The notes beneath the pieces are model-generated. The model had not been told where the DNA came from. It ran no database searches and saw nothing but the letters and a program-made list of their open reading frames with translations. From positions 42,399 through 106,398 of the forward strand of contig JADGEI010000010.1 of NCBI GenBank assembly GCA_016744455.1: a DNA stretch of 64,000 nucleotides, written 5' to 3'. Source of the DNA: Alcanivoracaceae bacterium (GTDB taxonomy: Bacteria > Pseudomonadota > Gammaproteobacteria > Xanthomonadales > Marinicellaceae). Below are positions 55,232-64,000 of the stretch, piece after piece. The translations under genes and the position numbers were made by a program. Each line of letters opens with the position of its first letter. Position 1 is the stretch's first letter.

Positions 55232-58200
55232 TTAATAACACAAAACAGGGTCAGCTGCACACATCCTTTTTTGAGCAAAATCACTACCTTGACTATATGT
55301 TGTTAGATTACTAAGCCATTTTGCACCTAATGTCGCACCAATAATATTAGCCGTTGCTTTTCCTGATAGCCTAAATCTGCCAATTCCAAATGTAGCCGAA
55401 ACTTCAAGTGCTGCATCTTTATTCATTCCAGCACTAATTGACATAAATTTAAATCCTTTTTTTAACATGAAACCAGCACTTTCTGTTGGAAAATCAAATT
55501 TAATCTTTTTTCCAGAATCCGACTTCCAGTATCCTTGCCCTTCTTCATTCAAACCTATTTCAATTTCATCATATTTAACTTTTCCACTAACATCTAAGCC
55601 ACCTTTATCCACAGCAACAGTTAATAGTTTTTTTGCTTTATATTTAAATTGTACATCAAATTCAAAGGGGCTATCACCATCTATTACATACTTTTTATAT
55701 TCTTCAGTATAGCGTTCACGATGAACTTCTTGATTAAAAGCTTGGCTAAATGCCCCTGTCACGGCTCCATTGGCAAACTTACCCCCAGTTAATGCAGACG
55801 ATGTTCCACCCAAAATAGCTGATGCTGCAATTCTCTTGGCACTACCTGCTAGGTTGTTACCGCCAATTTTATCAATTTGTCCTGAAAAAGCTTGTGCAAT
55901 ACCTGCAGAAACAAACCCATGACCAAATTTACCTCCTTGTAATACCGAACTTACACCACCGACGGCACCATGCATGGCTACCTTGCCAGCAAACTGACCG
56001 GGATCCAGGCCTGTGCCAAAGACTCCTTTGCCTTTACTTGCAACTTTGGCGAATTTATCGCCAATGCCTTTGAAGGCTCCGGCGGTTAACCCTCCTATCA
56101 GAGCACCTTTAAGGTTGCCTGATGATATGGCTCCTGATACGGTACCTGAAACCATAACGGCCAATAAACTTGATGAGCTAGACCACAATCCCATGGTTGC
56201 ACCAATTCCTGGTAGGTAAATGGATACAACAATGGCTAAAATTGGTCTAAGCCATTTCTTAAAGAATTTACTCAGGCTAAAATAACCCGATGGGTCGGTT
56301 AATGTCAACGGATTATTCAAGACATAGCTATAACGGTTAAGACTTTGACTATTGTATGGGTCTTGTATATGTGGATCAGCTTGCAAGAAACGACCCAGTG
56401 TTGGATCATAAATACGACCATTCATATGGATTAAACCCACACCATCCAGGTGTTCATGGCCTGTAAAGCCATGGGTTGTCGCTTCAATTTCCTGATTTAA
56501 CTGCCATAAAACACTGTTAATTGGAATGTCAGCAAGATTACTTTCATTGCGTCTTTGTCCCCAGGTATTAAAGCCCAGTTTTTGTGAACTCACCACACCA
56601 CTTTCATTAATACTGATAATTCTATGGGTGGAACCAATATGGTCTTTTAGCAGGTAGTCATACCGCCAATTGTTCTGAGGTACAAATTTACCTGGCATAT
56701 CAATAACCAAACCACCACCAATATAACGCTTAATGTGTTCAACTGAGCCTTTTTCTTTTTTACGGACCATCTCAATACCACCCACGTAATGAGTGGTAGT
56801 CTCAATACCGCTATTTGTGTCTTTTCTGACAAATCGTGAGTTGTATGCATCGTAAAAAAATTCTGATGTATTGTTATTGGCTTTATTGCGAATAAAATAG
56901 GGCTTACTAAAGCTGGTGTAATTAATCAGTTTTGGAGCAGTGCCACCAAATGATTCAATCATATCGCCATTTGAATTGTAGCTAAAGTTTGTACCATCAT
57001 GGCTAGTGACTGCATAAGGTCCGTATGATCCGTTATAGTTAAGGGCTTTTCCATTTTTATTTAACAGATTACCAGATGTACCATAAGTATAGTTTTCATT
57101 GGTTAACTGAATGTTTCCTCGTTTTTTTGTAACAAGATTCAGTCTATTTAAGTGGTCGTAACCATATGTTTCATAATTAGCACCATCTCTTTTATTGACA
57201 AGGTTTCCAATGGTATCAAAACCAAAGGTTAATTTTTGCAAGATATTATTACTGGTACAAGATGTTGCAGCAGCATCAGATGTATCTGTACAGATCTTTT
57301 CTAATGTTCCATTTTGTGGTTTATAACTGCGTTTTGTATGTATTGCACCATTGTGTTGTTTTTCATTGGTGATATTTCCATAAGCATCCATGGCTAAAGC
57401 TTCATAATAGACGCGGTAGTTTTTACCATTGTAGTTGTCACAAGAACTATCACTCTGATCTTGACAGGGATAAGCTTCATACAATCTTGTTTGATAACCA
57501 TAGTTGTTAAATTGCATCATCAATCCATAACCAGAGGCATCAAAACTTTGAAAGACTCTACCATACTGATCATAGGTAGTTGAAGTCTCATAGTCATCAA
57601 CAAGACCATCTGTTTGACCATCATCTATACGTGTATAGGTTGAAATACTCCTGCCGTAGCTATCAAAATCAAAATACATGACTTTTTCTGCCAATAGGCT
57701 GTCATCTGATTTTGCATTGATTTCTTCTTGCGAGTAGGTCAATTGTCCGAAGTGACCTCTTTGGTCGTATCTAAATCTGGATGTTTTACGTTGTTCTCCT
57801 ATTTCATCAAAGGATAGAACCAGTACTTTTCTACCACGCATATCATAGTTATTGAATATTCTTTGCCCCATCGAATCAGTTTGCAAAATAATTCTACCCA
57901 TAGCATCATAGGTATAATTCCAATTACCCTTACTTGGGTCTTGCATGCTTCTTTTTCTACCATAACTATCGTAAGTCATGGTTGTAACAACATTATTACC
58001 ACCATCATCCTCACTAAGAAGTTTAATTAAGTTGCTTTTAGCACCATAGTAATAATTGACCTTGTTGTATAGTGAATTTCCGTTAAAATCTTGTACCTCA
58101 ACAACTTTGCCACTAACATCCTGAATTGAGAGTTTCTTTTGGCTCTTGGGATTAATAACAGTTTTATTTAAACCATTGTAATAATAACTGGTTGTTGCAT

Positions 58201-61200
58201 TACCACCTGTATGGCTGGCAACTGATGCTGTTTTTGTACGACCAAGGTCATCATAGGTGCTGTAATTATTATAGATACTACCTTGAGGTGTTCCACTGCT
58301 ATTTCTTAAGTGAGGTTGTGTGACGTGCACGACTCGTCCTGAATCATCATACCAACTATTGGTAGTTTGCCATAAACCATCCATTGATTGAGTTTGCACA
58401 CGTATGGTGCGACCTAATGCATCTTTGTATTCTCGTTTATCTGGTGTTCCAATTGCTGTGGTAACAGTTACCATAATAGCTTGAGTAGGGCAGGTAAACT
58501 GTGGGCACCAATAATTAGTGCTTTTAGTCATACCTCCTGTGGCATTTTTAGATGTTTGTAGCTCGCCGAACAAGCCATATTTGGATTCAAAAATATTTCC
58601 ATACAAGTCCTTGACTTTTAATGCATTACCATAAATATCACGGCTTATGATTTGTGAACCAAGACGCTCTGTTGCATTAACTGTAGTTGAAGTACTTGCA
58701 CCATACAGGCTATATTTGTTGTCAGGATAACTGTTCCAGTTGCTATCATAAGTTTGTCTTTTATAGGTATGAATTTTTGATCGTAATGGTTGTTGTACCA
58801 ACACTGCGCTACTCTCACAATTGGTAATTTCTTTTGAACAGACGATTGTTTTTAATGCATTACCGTAACTATCATATTGATGCACAGTTTTTAGATATGA
58901 ATAATTGTCTCCTTGTACCTCCTCAGAAATAAGCTGTCCATTGTTGTTATTATAATCGAAGTTAGTCGTCACAGAGTTTGTTAGCCAACCTAGATAGGTG
59001 TTACTGGTTGGGTCTTCATCACGTCTCCAATTGGATATGGTCGATTGGGTTAAACGGCCCAATATCCAATTTGAAGGGTCTTGCTCAGATGCCGCATAAA
59101 CATTATCTGTTTGTGTTTTTGTCATGGTATAACAGGTGATTTGAGCATCTGGTATACATGACTTGGCAATGGTTTTACTGACATTGCCATAAAAATCAGC
59201 TGGTAAGGTTGTATTTTCATACGAAGTTTTGGTTATACTCATTTTGTGAGAAGTGGCTGAACCTAATTCATAAGACTCGTCAATTGTTTTCCATACATAT
59301 GGGAATACGGACCCTGCTGTACTGGCAGGACTGACCACCTTGTATTGATTAATACCATCACTGATTGGGTCAATTGCTCGATTAGCAACTATTGGGTCGT
59401 TACAGCTTTCGCCTACACAGGTATTGTAAGAACAAACATTCGATGAGCTACAGGATAAATAATTTGTTCCCAAACTTGTTAGATGTCCTTTTTCTGTTGC
59501 ATAGGGCATTCCTGTATAGGGAAAGTCCTGGTTATAACTGGTTTTAGTATACATTTTGCTTTGCATATCAATGCTTGAAACTTTGGCAAAACCAAGCATC
59601 CCTCGACCACCGCCTTGGATTCTTAATCCTTGATAGTGATATAACACATCAGCTCGATTATTTGTGTTTTTTTCTGTAGGTGCAAGTGCTGAAACTTTTC
59701 TGACATAGTATTCTGGAAATGCCACATCAAATACAGGTGATCCATTACCCCAGGTCCCAGCTATTCCAAAGTCATCCTTTTGATAAATACCATCATTTAA
59801 ACGACTGTAAACTGTTGGTAAGTAACCTGATTCATAAGTTATTTGTGTGTCGGAAAATTTACCATTTGGAGCTGTTGATTTAAATTTAACCAGTTTGTCA
59901 TTGGGTTTCCATTTGTTGGAACCGAATTTTATTTTTTGGTCTTTATTTCTAAAATCAAACCATAAATGATCAGCATGCGAATCGCCATTGACATCAAGAA
60001 AATAACTGATGGTTTCCCCAGCTTCTGTACCACTGACCAAATTGGTTAATGAAGTTAATACGGGTGCCTCAAATCCTGTTGTTAAATCACCTGAATATTT
60101 TCTTAAGTAGTAACGAGTAGCACTGTTGTTGAATTGTTTTTTTGGATAAAGGATGTCAATATCACCATCACGATCGTAATCCAGGAACTGGATGCTATCA
60201 AGTACTTCCTCCATATCCAGTGAGTTAGAGGGGGTTGAGTTATTAACCATGGTTCGAGAACTGCCAAACTCACTACCAGTATTCAATTTATAAATAACAG
60301 ACTTACTGGTTCGTTCTTTTTTAATAACAAGATCAGACAATCCATCAGCATTAATATCTAATGCTGAAACTGCATTTTTATTATCCTGAATAGTACCAAA
60401 GTATGTAAGTATTGGATTATTTGGTGATCCAGGTGGAGTGATGTGTGTATGGAAAACGGGACCTAACCACTGTAATGGAATAAAAGCAGGTCCAGTGTCA
60501 TGATCAGGGTTAAAAGTAAAAGCAGCCACATGTTTTTGTCTACATGAGCCTCCTGCTATGACTCGCGATGTTTCGTCAACAAAAACATCCTTAATTCCTG
60601 ATGTTTGTTGATTAGAGCGCTGAGGATCATTCCCGTCATTGCTACAGATTTCTTGATCAAAATGAACAGTATAAGTTACAATCGCATCGTTAAAACCATC
60701 GCCATTAATATCAGCAATACCGGTTTTAACTTTATTTACAGTAATACTGGATAAAAATGCATGGCAAGGAATTGTTCCTCCAAATGCATTAAATACACAA
60801 CTACCATCATTAGGAAACATTTCGGGAATAAGCTCATTCAGTGAATTTCTTGATACTAACTCGACAAATGAGGCAACTGCAGTTGACTCGAAACTATAAG
60901 GAATAGTTGCCCCTAAATTACTGTTTCTAACCATTCTATGTAGTTTTATCTTTCTTTCAGGTCCACCCTGGTATAACTGTGATGTTAATAAATCAACCAA
61001 CCCATCACCTGTCATATCTACTAGGTTGCTCATCGTGTTTGGTGTAGCTTTGATTCCAGTATTTATTTCTAATGAACTTGAGCATGCACTTGCTCCAACC
61101 ATACAAACTCTACTACCATTTGATCTAAATACATGCCAATTCCCAGTATTATATTTTCTGGATAGCAAGTCTTGTTTGCCATCTGAGTCATAATCAAAGA

Positions 61201-63550
61201 CATACCAGTCATCTTCATCAAAGTTGTCTGTATCGCTACGGGTATTTGTAGCGATAATTCCTAGATTACAGAATTTATCATAGTAACCTGGCTTGGTTGT
61301 ACAATTCATTCCTGATAAATTAAATCCACTTTTATAATGTAAAGCCATATAAAATTTAGCTTGATTATTTGTTTTTTTAACAAAAAGAATTTCCTGGATT
61401 CCATCTCCATTAATATCAATAAACTTTGATGAGGATTGTTTCAGAAAATCATCAGTAAATTCTCCATTTTGTGTGTAAGATTCATCAAATAAATTGGTAA
61501 TATTGTCTCCAGAATAACTAAACTCTATCGGTTTTAAACAGCTATTATGTTTTGTGTTAGTACATTCTTTAACAGAAGTTAATAAGCTTCTTTTTGTAAG
61601 GTCAGAGTATTGATAGTTGAGTTTTAAACTACGTATTTCTTGCAGAAGACTTGTTGGAGTTTGTCTTCTTTTTGTCACAACATGAGACAAACGTTTATCC
61701 AATGAACTAGAGATACCTTTTGCAAAAGCATGTTTTTTATCTGTTCTAGCTTCGTATTGAAACTCCATTGTGTTTTGTGGATTTCGTGCAGATGTTACCC
61801 TGGTCCATTCTAGCTTTTCCAAATAGGCTTGTCCCTGAATTGATGTATCCCACTTAAACCAGATTTTGTTGTTATGTCGATCTTTTACTTTATTAATTAA
61901 CCATTGTACGACCGTGTTGCTGCCATCATTTGCAACCACTTGTGCAGTAAAAAAATTACTAGAAGAACCATAAGTTCTTATTTCTCCATTTTTTAAATGA
62001 ATAGAAAACTTTTTAGGACCATTTCCCTGTATTCCTACAACAGTAATTTTTTGAAAACCTTCTATCTCTGTCCTGTATTCTGAATCAGGTGCTCCATATT
62101 CCCCTGTTCCTGGTACTAATAGAAGCTTTTGACCATCCAGGCAAAAAGCATCTTCGTTAGTCAGAGTAATTGGTTTTTGTTGGTGGTATTCAATACCATC
62201 CTGTTCTTTATTTTTTAAACATCGTGTAATACTTGATGTACCCGCAATGTTCCAGCCAACTCCAGCTATGCCATTAGACGAGTTAGAATTATAGGCGATT
62301 GACATATCAGGTTTAAGTCCACCAATTCCAGGTAGAGCAAAAACAGGGATTTGGTAATTAACCGCTCCAGATTCATCTACACTAAAGTTTCCTGATGTAA
62401 AACCAACCAAACTTGATGAGGGGTTAATTGTCAGATTATGATTGGCAATGGAGGGTGGTGTTTCTGGAACTAAATCACCATTACCTGGGTCACCAGAACC
62501 AGTATTTCCTGCGGTTAAAAGATTAACTGGAAAACTGTTAGTAATGTTATTACCACCCATATTCGTGTAAGAAATGTTTTCAATATGTGCTCCTGTTCCA
62601 GAGCTATAACCTGTAGAACCAGTTACCCAGGCATTTCCTCTCCATTCTTTTTCGGCTGTTTTAGGATCCGTATACTCGTAATAATTACGATGAAATTTGC
62701 CTACATTTTGTGAGCTTGTACAACCAGAGGGTATTTCCCACGGGGGATATCCACAGGAAGAATTCACGACACTGATGTTTTGTCCCCCACTAGGGTCTAT
62801 TTGTTGTATAGTATCAAGAGGTGTTATATTTACAGAAAATCCCCATGATGGATTGCCATTAGTTGCATAGAAAAAATATTCGTTATGTTCAAATTCTTGC
62901 TTATCAAAGGCACCACCTTGACCAGAGTTATTAAATGAGGAATAGAATTCAGTAGCATAGCTCATATTACCAGCCCATAGTCCATTAAAAACCGATGAAG
63001 GAGCAGGCTTAGGGCTTCCTCCCACCGCTTCATTAAAAGATTGTAAACATTGTACCCCGCTTTTATCTGAATTTCCTATATCTATAGAAGCACCCTCACT
63101 TGCATCTAGAAACCAATCCATAGCAATAAATCGCGAATCACCATCAGGTGCAAACATTAATTTTAATAAACCAATATTTTCATTTGATTGTGTGCCGTTT
63201 GTTTTAACAACCCTAGATAAGTTTAACTGGTATTCTACACCATTAAGGTAGTCTGTTGACTGGCCTGATGAAGCGATATACCATCTCGGCCTCCCATGTT
63301 GATCATAGGTAAACCATGTAATAGCTAAGTAGTGATTATTGCCACTGCCGCTTTTTGTAATGTTCCAAGAATGCCCTGATTTATTAGAATCCCAAAAATT
63401 TCCAAGATTAACTTGTGGAGCACTATTGTTAAAAGATCTATTGGCACAGACATTGTCTAAATTGTTAATAGCTAAACTGGCTGTGTTTGTTAATAATAAA
63501 ATAAGGAAGCCTAAAAGCTTTGCGATAGGTTTTGAAGAATTATTTTTCAT
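55232..63550 (-). CDS. Giant Sec-exported SpvB/VCBS/YD-repeat RHS protein (Tc-toxin B/C-like)
   Basis: 2772 residues. Signal peptide (~1-27, ending TASLA). The accessory domain also found in the nearby subtilase occurs at ~45-100 (DSNKSGHSWNI; TYDQHGRPRWYIASS) and again at ~185-250. An SpvB-like start lies at ~380-430 (SLVGFTSGNFSVDESGAVNY, then IAYNSNSSNGIAGVGWNIAG). VCBS/FG-GAP blades run ~700-1200 (DINGDGIQEI, DYDSDGKQDL, DINADGLSDL, DYDRDGDIDI). YD repeats occupy ~1650-2380 and the RHS core end YDPTLGRFLQADP ... DPSGYFS ~2390-2425, where related proteins self-cleave. A glycine-rich segment with two GGKF repeats (~2425-2610) precedes a ~160-residue C-terminal domain I do not recognise. The order resembles a fused TcB-TcC shell, but with a Sec signal. 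Confidence 0.9.
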   Translation of the reverse strand: MKNNSSKPIAKLLGFLILLLTNTASLAINNLDNVCANRSFNNSAPQVNLGNFWDSNKSGHSWNITKSGSGNNHYLAITWFTYDQHGRPRWYIASSGQSTDYLNGVEYQLNLSRVVKTNGTQSNENIGLLKLMFAPDGDSRFIAMDWFLDASEGASIDIGNSDKSGVQCLQSFNEAVGGSPKPAPSSVFNGLWAGNMSYATEFYSSFNNSGQGGAFDKQEFEHNEYFFYATNGNPSWGFSVNITPLDTIQQIDPSGGQNISVVNSSCGYPPWEIPSGCTSSQNVGKFHRNYYEYTDPKTAEKEWRGNAWVTGSTGYSSGTGAHIENISYTNMGGNNITNSFPVNLLTAGNTGSGDPGNGDLVPETPPSIANHNLTINPSSSLVGFTSGNFSVDESGAVNYQIPVFALPGIGGLKPDMSIAYNSNSSNGIAGVGWNIAGTSSITRCLKNKEQDGIEYHQQKPITLTNEDAFCLDGQKLLLVPGTGEYGAPDSEYRTEIEGFQKITVVGIQGNGPKKFSIHLKNGEIRTYGSSSNFFTAQVVANDGSNTVVQWLINKVKDRHNNKIWFKWDTSIQGQAYLEKLEWTRVTSARNPQNTMEFQYEARTDKKHAFAKGISSSLDKRLSHVVTKRRQTPTSLLQEIRSLKLNYQYSDLTKRSLLTSVKECTNTKHNSCLKPIEFSYSGDNITNLFDESYTQNGEFTDDFLKQSSSKFIDINGDGIQEILFVKKTNNQAKFYMALHYKSGFNLSGMNCTTKPGYYDKFCNLGIIATNTRSDTDNFDEDDWYVFDYDSDGKQDLLSRKYNTGNWHVFRSNGSRVCMVGASACSSSLEINTGIKATPNTMSNLVDMTGDGLVDLLTSQLYQGGPERKIKLHRMVRNSNLGATIPYSFESTAVASFVELVSRNSLNELIPEMFPNDGSCVFNAFGGTIPCHAFLSSITVNKVKTGIADINGDGFNDAIVTYTVHFDQEICSNDGNDPQRSNQQTSGIKDVFVDETSRVIAGGSCRQKHVAAFTFNPDHDTGPAFIPLQWLGPVFHTHITPPGSPNNPILTYFGTIQDNKNAVSALDINADGLSDLVIKKERTSKSVIYKLNTGSEFGSSRTMVNNSTPSNSLDMEEVLDSIQFLDYDRDGDIDILYPKKQFNNSATRYYLRKYSGDLTTGFEAPVLTSLTNLVSGTEAGETISYFLDVNGDSHADHLWFDFRNKDQKIKFGSNKWKPNDKLVKFKSTAPNGKFSDTQITYESGYLPTVYSRLNDGIYQKDDFGIAGTWGNGSPVFDVAFPEYYVRKVSALAPTEKNTNNRADVLYHYQGLRIQGGGRGMLGFAKVSSIDMQSKMYTKTSYNQDFPYTGMPYATEKGHLTSLGTNYLSCSSSNVCSYNTCVGESCNDPIVANRAIDPISDGINQYKVVSPASTAGSVFPYVWKTIDESYELGSATSHKMSITKTSYENTTLPADFYGNVSKTIAKSCIPDAQITCYTMTKTQTDNVYAASEQDPSNWILGRLTQSTISNWRRDEDPTSNTYLGWLTNSVTTNFDYNNNNGQLISEEVQGDNYSYLKTVHQYDSYGNALKTIVCSKEITNCESSAVLVQQPLRSKIHTYKRQTYDSNWNSYPDNKYSLYGASTSTTVNATERLGSQIISRDIYGNALKVKDLYGNIFESKYGLFGELQTSKNATGGMTKSTNYWCPQFTCPTQAIMVTVTTAIGTPDKREYKDALGRTIRVQTQSMDGLWQTTNSWYDDSGRVVHVTQPHLRNSSGTPQGSIYNNYSTYDDLGRTKTASVASHTGGNATTSYYYNGLNKTVINPKSQKKLSIQDVSGKVVEVQDFNGNSLYNKVNYYYGAKSNLIKLLSEDDGGNNVVTTMTYDSYGRKRSMQDPSKGNWNYTYDAMGRIILQTDSMGQRIFNNYDMRGRKVLVLSFDEIGEQRKTSRFRYDQRGHFGQLTYSQEEINAKSDDSLLAEKVMYFDFDSYGRSISTYTRIDDGQTDGLVDDYETSTTYDQYGRVFQSFDASGYGLMMQFNNYGYQTRLYEAYPCQDQSDSSCDNYNGKNYRVYYEALAMDAYGNITNEKQHNGAIHTKRSYKPQNGTLEKICTDTSDAAATSCTSNNILQKLTFGFDTIGNLVNKRDGANYETYGYDHLNRLNLVTKKRGNIQLTNENYTYGTSGNLLNKNGKALNYNGSYGPYAVTSHDGTNFSYNSNGDMIESFGGTAPKLINYTSFSKPYFIRNKANNNTSEFFYDAYNSRFVRKDTNSGIETTTHYVGGIEMVRKKEKGSVEHIKRYIGGGLVIDMPGKFVPQNNWRYDYLLKDHIGSTHRIISINESGVVSSQKLGFNTWGQRRNESNLADIPINSVLWQLNQEIEATTHGFTGHEHLDGVGLIHMNGRIYDPTLGRFLQADPHIQDPYNSQSLNRYSYVLNNPLTLTDPSGYFSLSKFFKKWLRPILAIVVSIYLPGIGATMGLWSSSSSLLAVMVSGTVSGAISSGNLKGALIGGLTAGAFKGIGDKFAKVASKGKGVFGTGLDPGQFAGKVAMHGAVGGVSSVLQGGKFGHGFVSAGIAQAFSGQIDKIGGNNLAGSAKRIAASAILGGTSSALTGGKFANGAVTGAFSQAFNQEVHRERYTEEYKKYVIDGDSPFEFDVQFKYKAKKLLTVAVDKGGLDVSGKVKYDEIEIGLNEEGQGYWKSDSGKKIKFDFPTESAGFMLKKGFKFMSISAGMNKDAALEVSATFGIGRFRLSGKATANIIGATLGAKWLSNLTTYSQGSDFAQKRMCAADPVLCY

Positions 63551-63573
63551 ATTTTTACTAAAAAGTTTATTTG

Positions 63574-63610
63574 CTTATCTTATTACGCGTAAAACAAATG
63601 AAAAAAAATG
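63574..63610 (-). promoter_or_regulatory. Shared upstream element, copy B (RHS gene)
   Basis: CTTAT, TACGCGTA (63584-63591, inside the 10-bp palindrome TTACGCGTAA), nine bases, then A8-TG. Begins 24 bases upstream of the RHS ATG. It matches copy A at 52657-52694 except for one indel before the palindrome and mismatches in the spacers. Confidence 0.5.
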
Positions 63611-63681
63611 AAATTATTTCGCTTTATTGTTCCAACACGCTAGTTAAAACTATGCACTTTAGTGCAAGGCTTTAGCTGATA

Positions 63682-63706
63682 CACATTTTAGCTGTGCTAA
63701 AATGTG
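63682..63706 (+). promoter_or_regulatory. Hairpin before tnpA start
   Basis: CACATTTTAGC (63682-63692) and GCTAAAATGTG (63696-63706) form a perfect 11-bp stem with TGT loop, ending 3 bases before the tnpA ATG. In known IS200 a comparable stem in the mRNA hides the ribosome site and keeps transposase low. Confidence 0.65.
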
Positions 63707-63709
63707 AGT

Positions 63710-64000
63710 ATGAGCCAACAAAGAATTTCAAGTCATACAGTTAGCCGTTTATCGGTTCATATTGTGTGGATAACCAAATATAGGTATCCTGTTTTGACAG
63801 GAGATATAAAAATTAGGTGTCGCGATTTAATTATGCAAGTTTGCGATGCTGAGGATATACGAATTCTAAAAGGAGTTGTAAGTAAAGATCATGTACATAT
63901 GCATTTAGAGTATGCAGCAAAACATTCAGTTAGCAATATAATAAAACGATTGAAAGGAAGGTCTTCACGTAGGTTACAAGAAGAATTTCCTGAACTAAAG
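63710..64000 (+). CDS. tnpA: IS200/IS605 TnpA transposase (Y1 HUH), 3'-truncated by window
   Basis: 97 codons before the window ends. Motifs VSRLSVHIVWITKYRYPVLT and the HUH metal site HVHMHLEY in VSKDHVHMHLEYAAKHSVSN; SNIIKRLKGRSSRRLQEEFP continues the family pattern. The catalytic tyrosine should be in the missing C-terminal part. It is divergent from the RHS gene. Confidence 0.9.
   Translation, partial: MSQQRISSHTVSRLSVHIVWITKYRYPVLTGDIKIRCRDLIMQVCDAEDIRILKGVVSKDHVHMHLEYAAKHSVSNIIKRLKGRSSRRLQEEFPELK

Larger units (their letters stand above)
63653..64000 (+). mobile_element. IS200/IS605-family insertion sequence, left end (cut by window)
   Basis: Left-end palindromes followed by a tnpA gene. 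TGCACTTTAGTGCA (63653-63666) is a short hairpin, and an 11-bp stem with TGT loop follows at 63682-63706. These subterminal palindromes are what single-strand-transposing IS200/IS605 elements use. The exact left border was not determined. Confidence 0.7.

Noticed and set aside
56000..59500. Possible CRISPR or DNA tandem repeats in the RHS gene
   Set aside because: The periodicity is at protein level (YD repeats); no conserved direct repeat with regular spacers exists in the DNA.

Overview
The window looks like a piece of chromosome from an AT-rich, Gram-negative gammaproteobacterium. Supporting evidence is a gammaproteobacterial-type tusDCB-E set, BepA, PurE/PurK, infA next to aat, a PagL-like lipid A deacylase, LpxC, and a long mraZ-to-ftsZ division and cell-wall (dcw) cluster. 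One secreted protein ends in the short tail IFINGFE, which I recall from secreted proteins of Xanthomonadales-related and Marinicella-like bacteria. The placement near Marinicella is an inference from memory, not a measurement.

Layout. 1-5571: the end of a TPR protein, a CRTAC1-type FG-GAP/ASPIC protein and a MASE1-PAS-GGDEF-EAL c-di-GMP protein, tightly packed on the + strand. 5573-6736: tusD-tusC-tusB-tusE on the - strand, the sulfur relay for tRNA 2-thiouridine. 6810-8923: bepA and a rhomboid protease. 8925-15011: secreted double cupredoxin, esterase, purEK, and a GMC oxidoreductase with its Tat-exported small subunit. 15096-18942: a membrane protein, a SufU-type scaffold, a lipoprotein rhodanese, a SnoaL-like lipoprotein and a 55-codon ORF. 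19062-21611: infA, aat, and a divergent lysR/azoR pair in which both genes are broken (a homopolymer frameshift in lysR, an in-frame TGA in azoR). 21831-26803: cytochrome b561 and YceI, trxB, then an acyltransferase / repeat protein / sterol desaturase-CDGSH operon. 26917-30464: metK-ahcY-metF (methyl cycle). 30939-31448: pagL-like gene.

31760-49215 is the dcw cluster: mraZ-rsmH-ftsL-ftsI-murE-murF-mraY-ftsW-murG-murC-ddl-ftsQ-ftsA-ftsZ-lpxC, followed by ptsN-rapZ. Most junctions up to ftsA overlap by 4-11 bases. murD is absent from its usual place between mraY and ftsW, where the mraY stop directly abuts the ftsW start. A MurD2/MurL-like route, as described in Xanthomonas, is one possible explanation.

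49352-63550 is a block of - strand genes that looks accessory: a secreted 1060-residue subtilase, a membrane M48 protease, a small secreted protein, and a 2772-residue Sec-exported SpvB/VCBS/YD-repeat (RHS, Tc-toxin-like) protein with an unrecognised C-terminal domain. The subtilase and the RHS protein share a repeated accessory domain, and they also share a ~37-bp upstream DNA element with the same internal spacing. The small secreted gene overlapping the RHS end is placed where an immunity gene would be. An IS200/IS605-type transposase with its left-end hairpins begins just beyond the RHS promoter and runs off the window. This block is the best candidate here for an undescribed system. I saw no tRNA, rRNA or CRISPR array.
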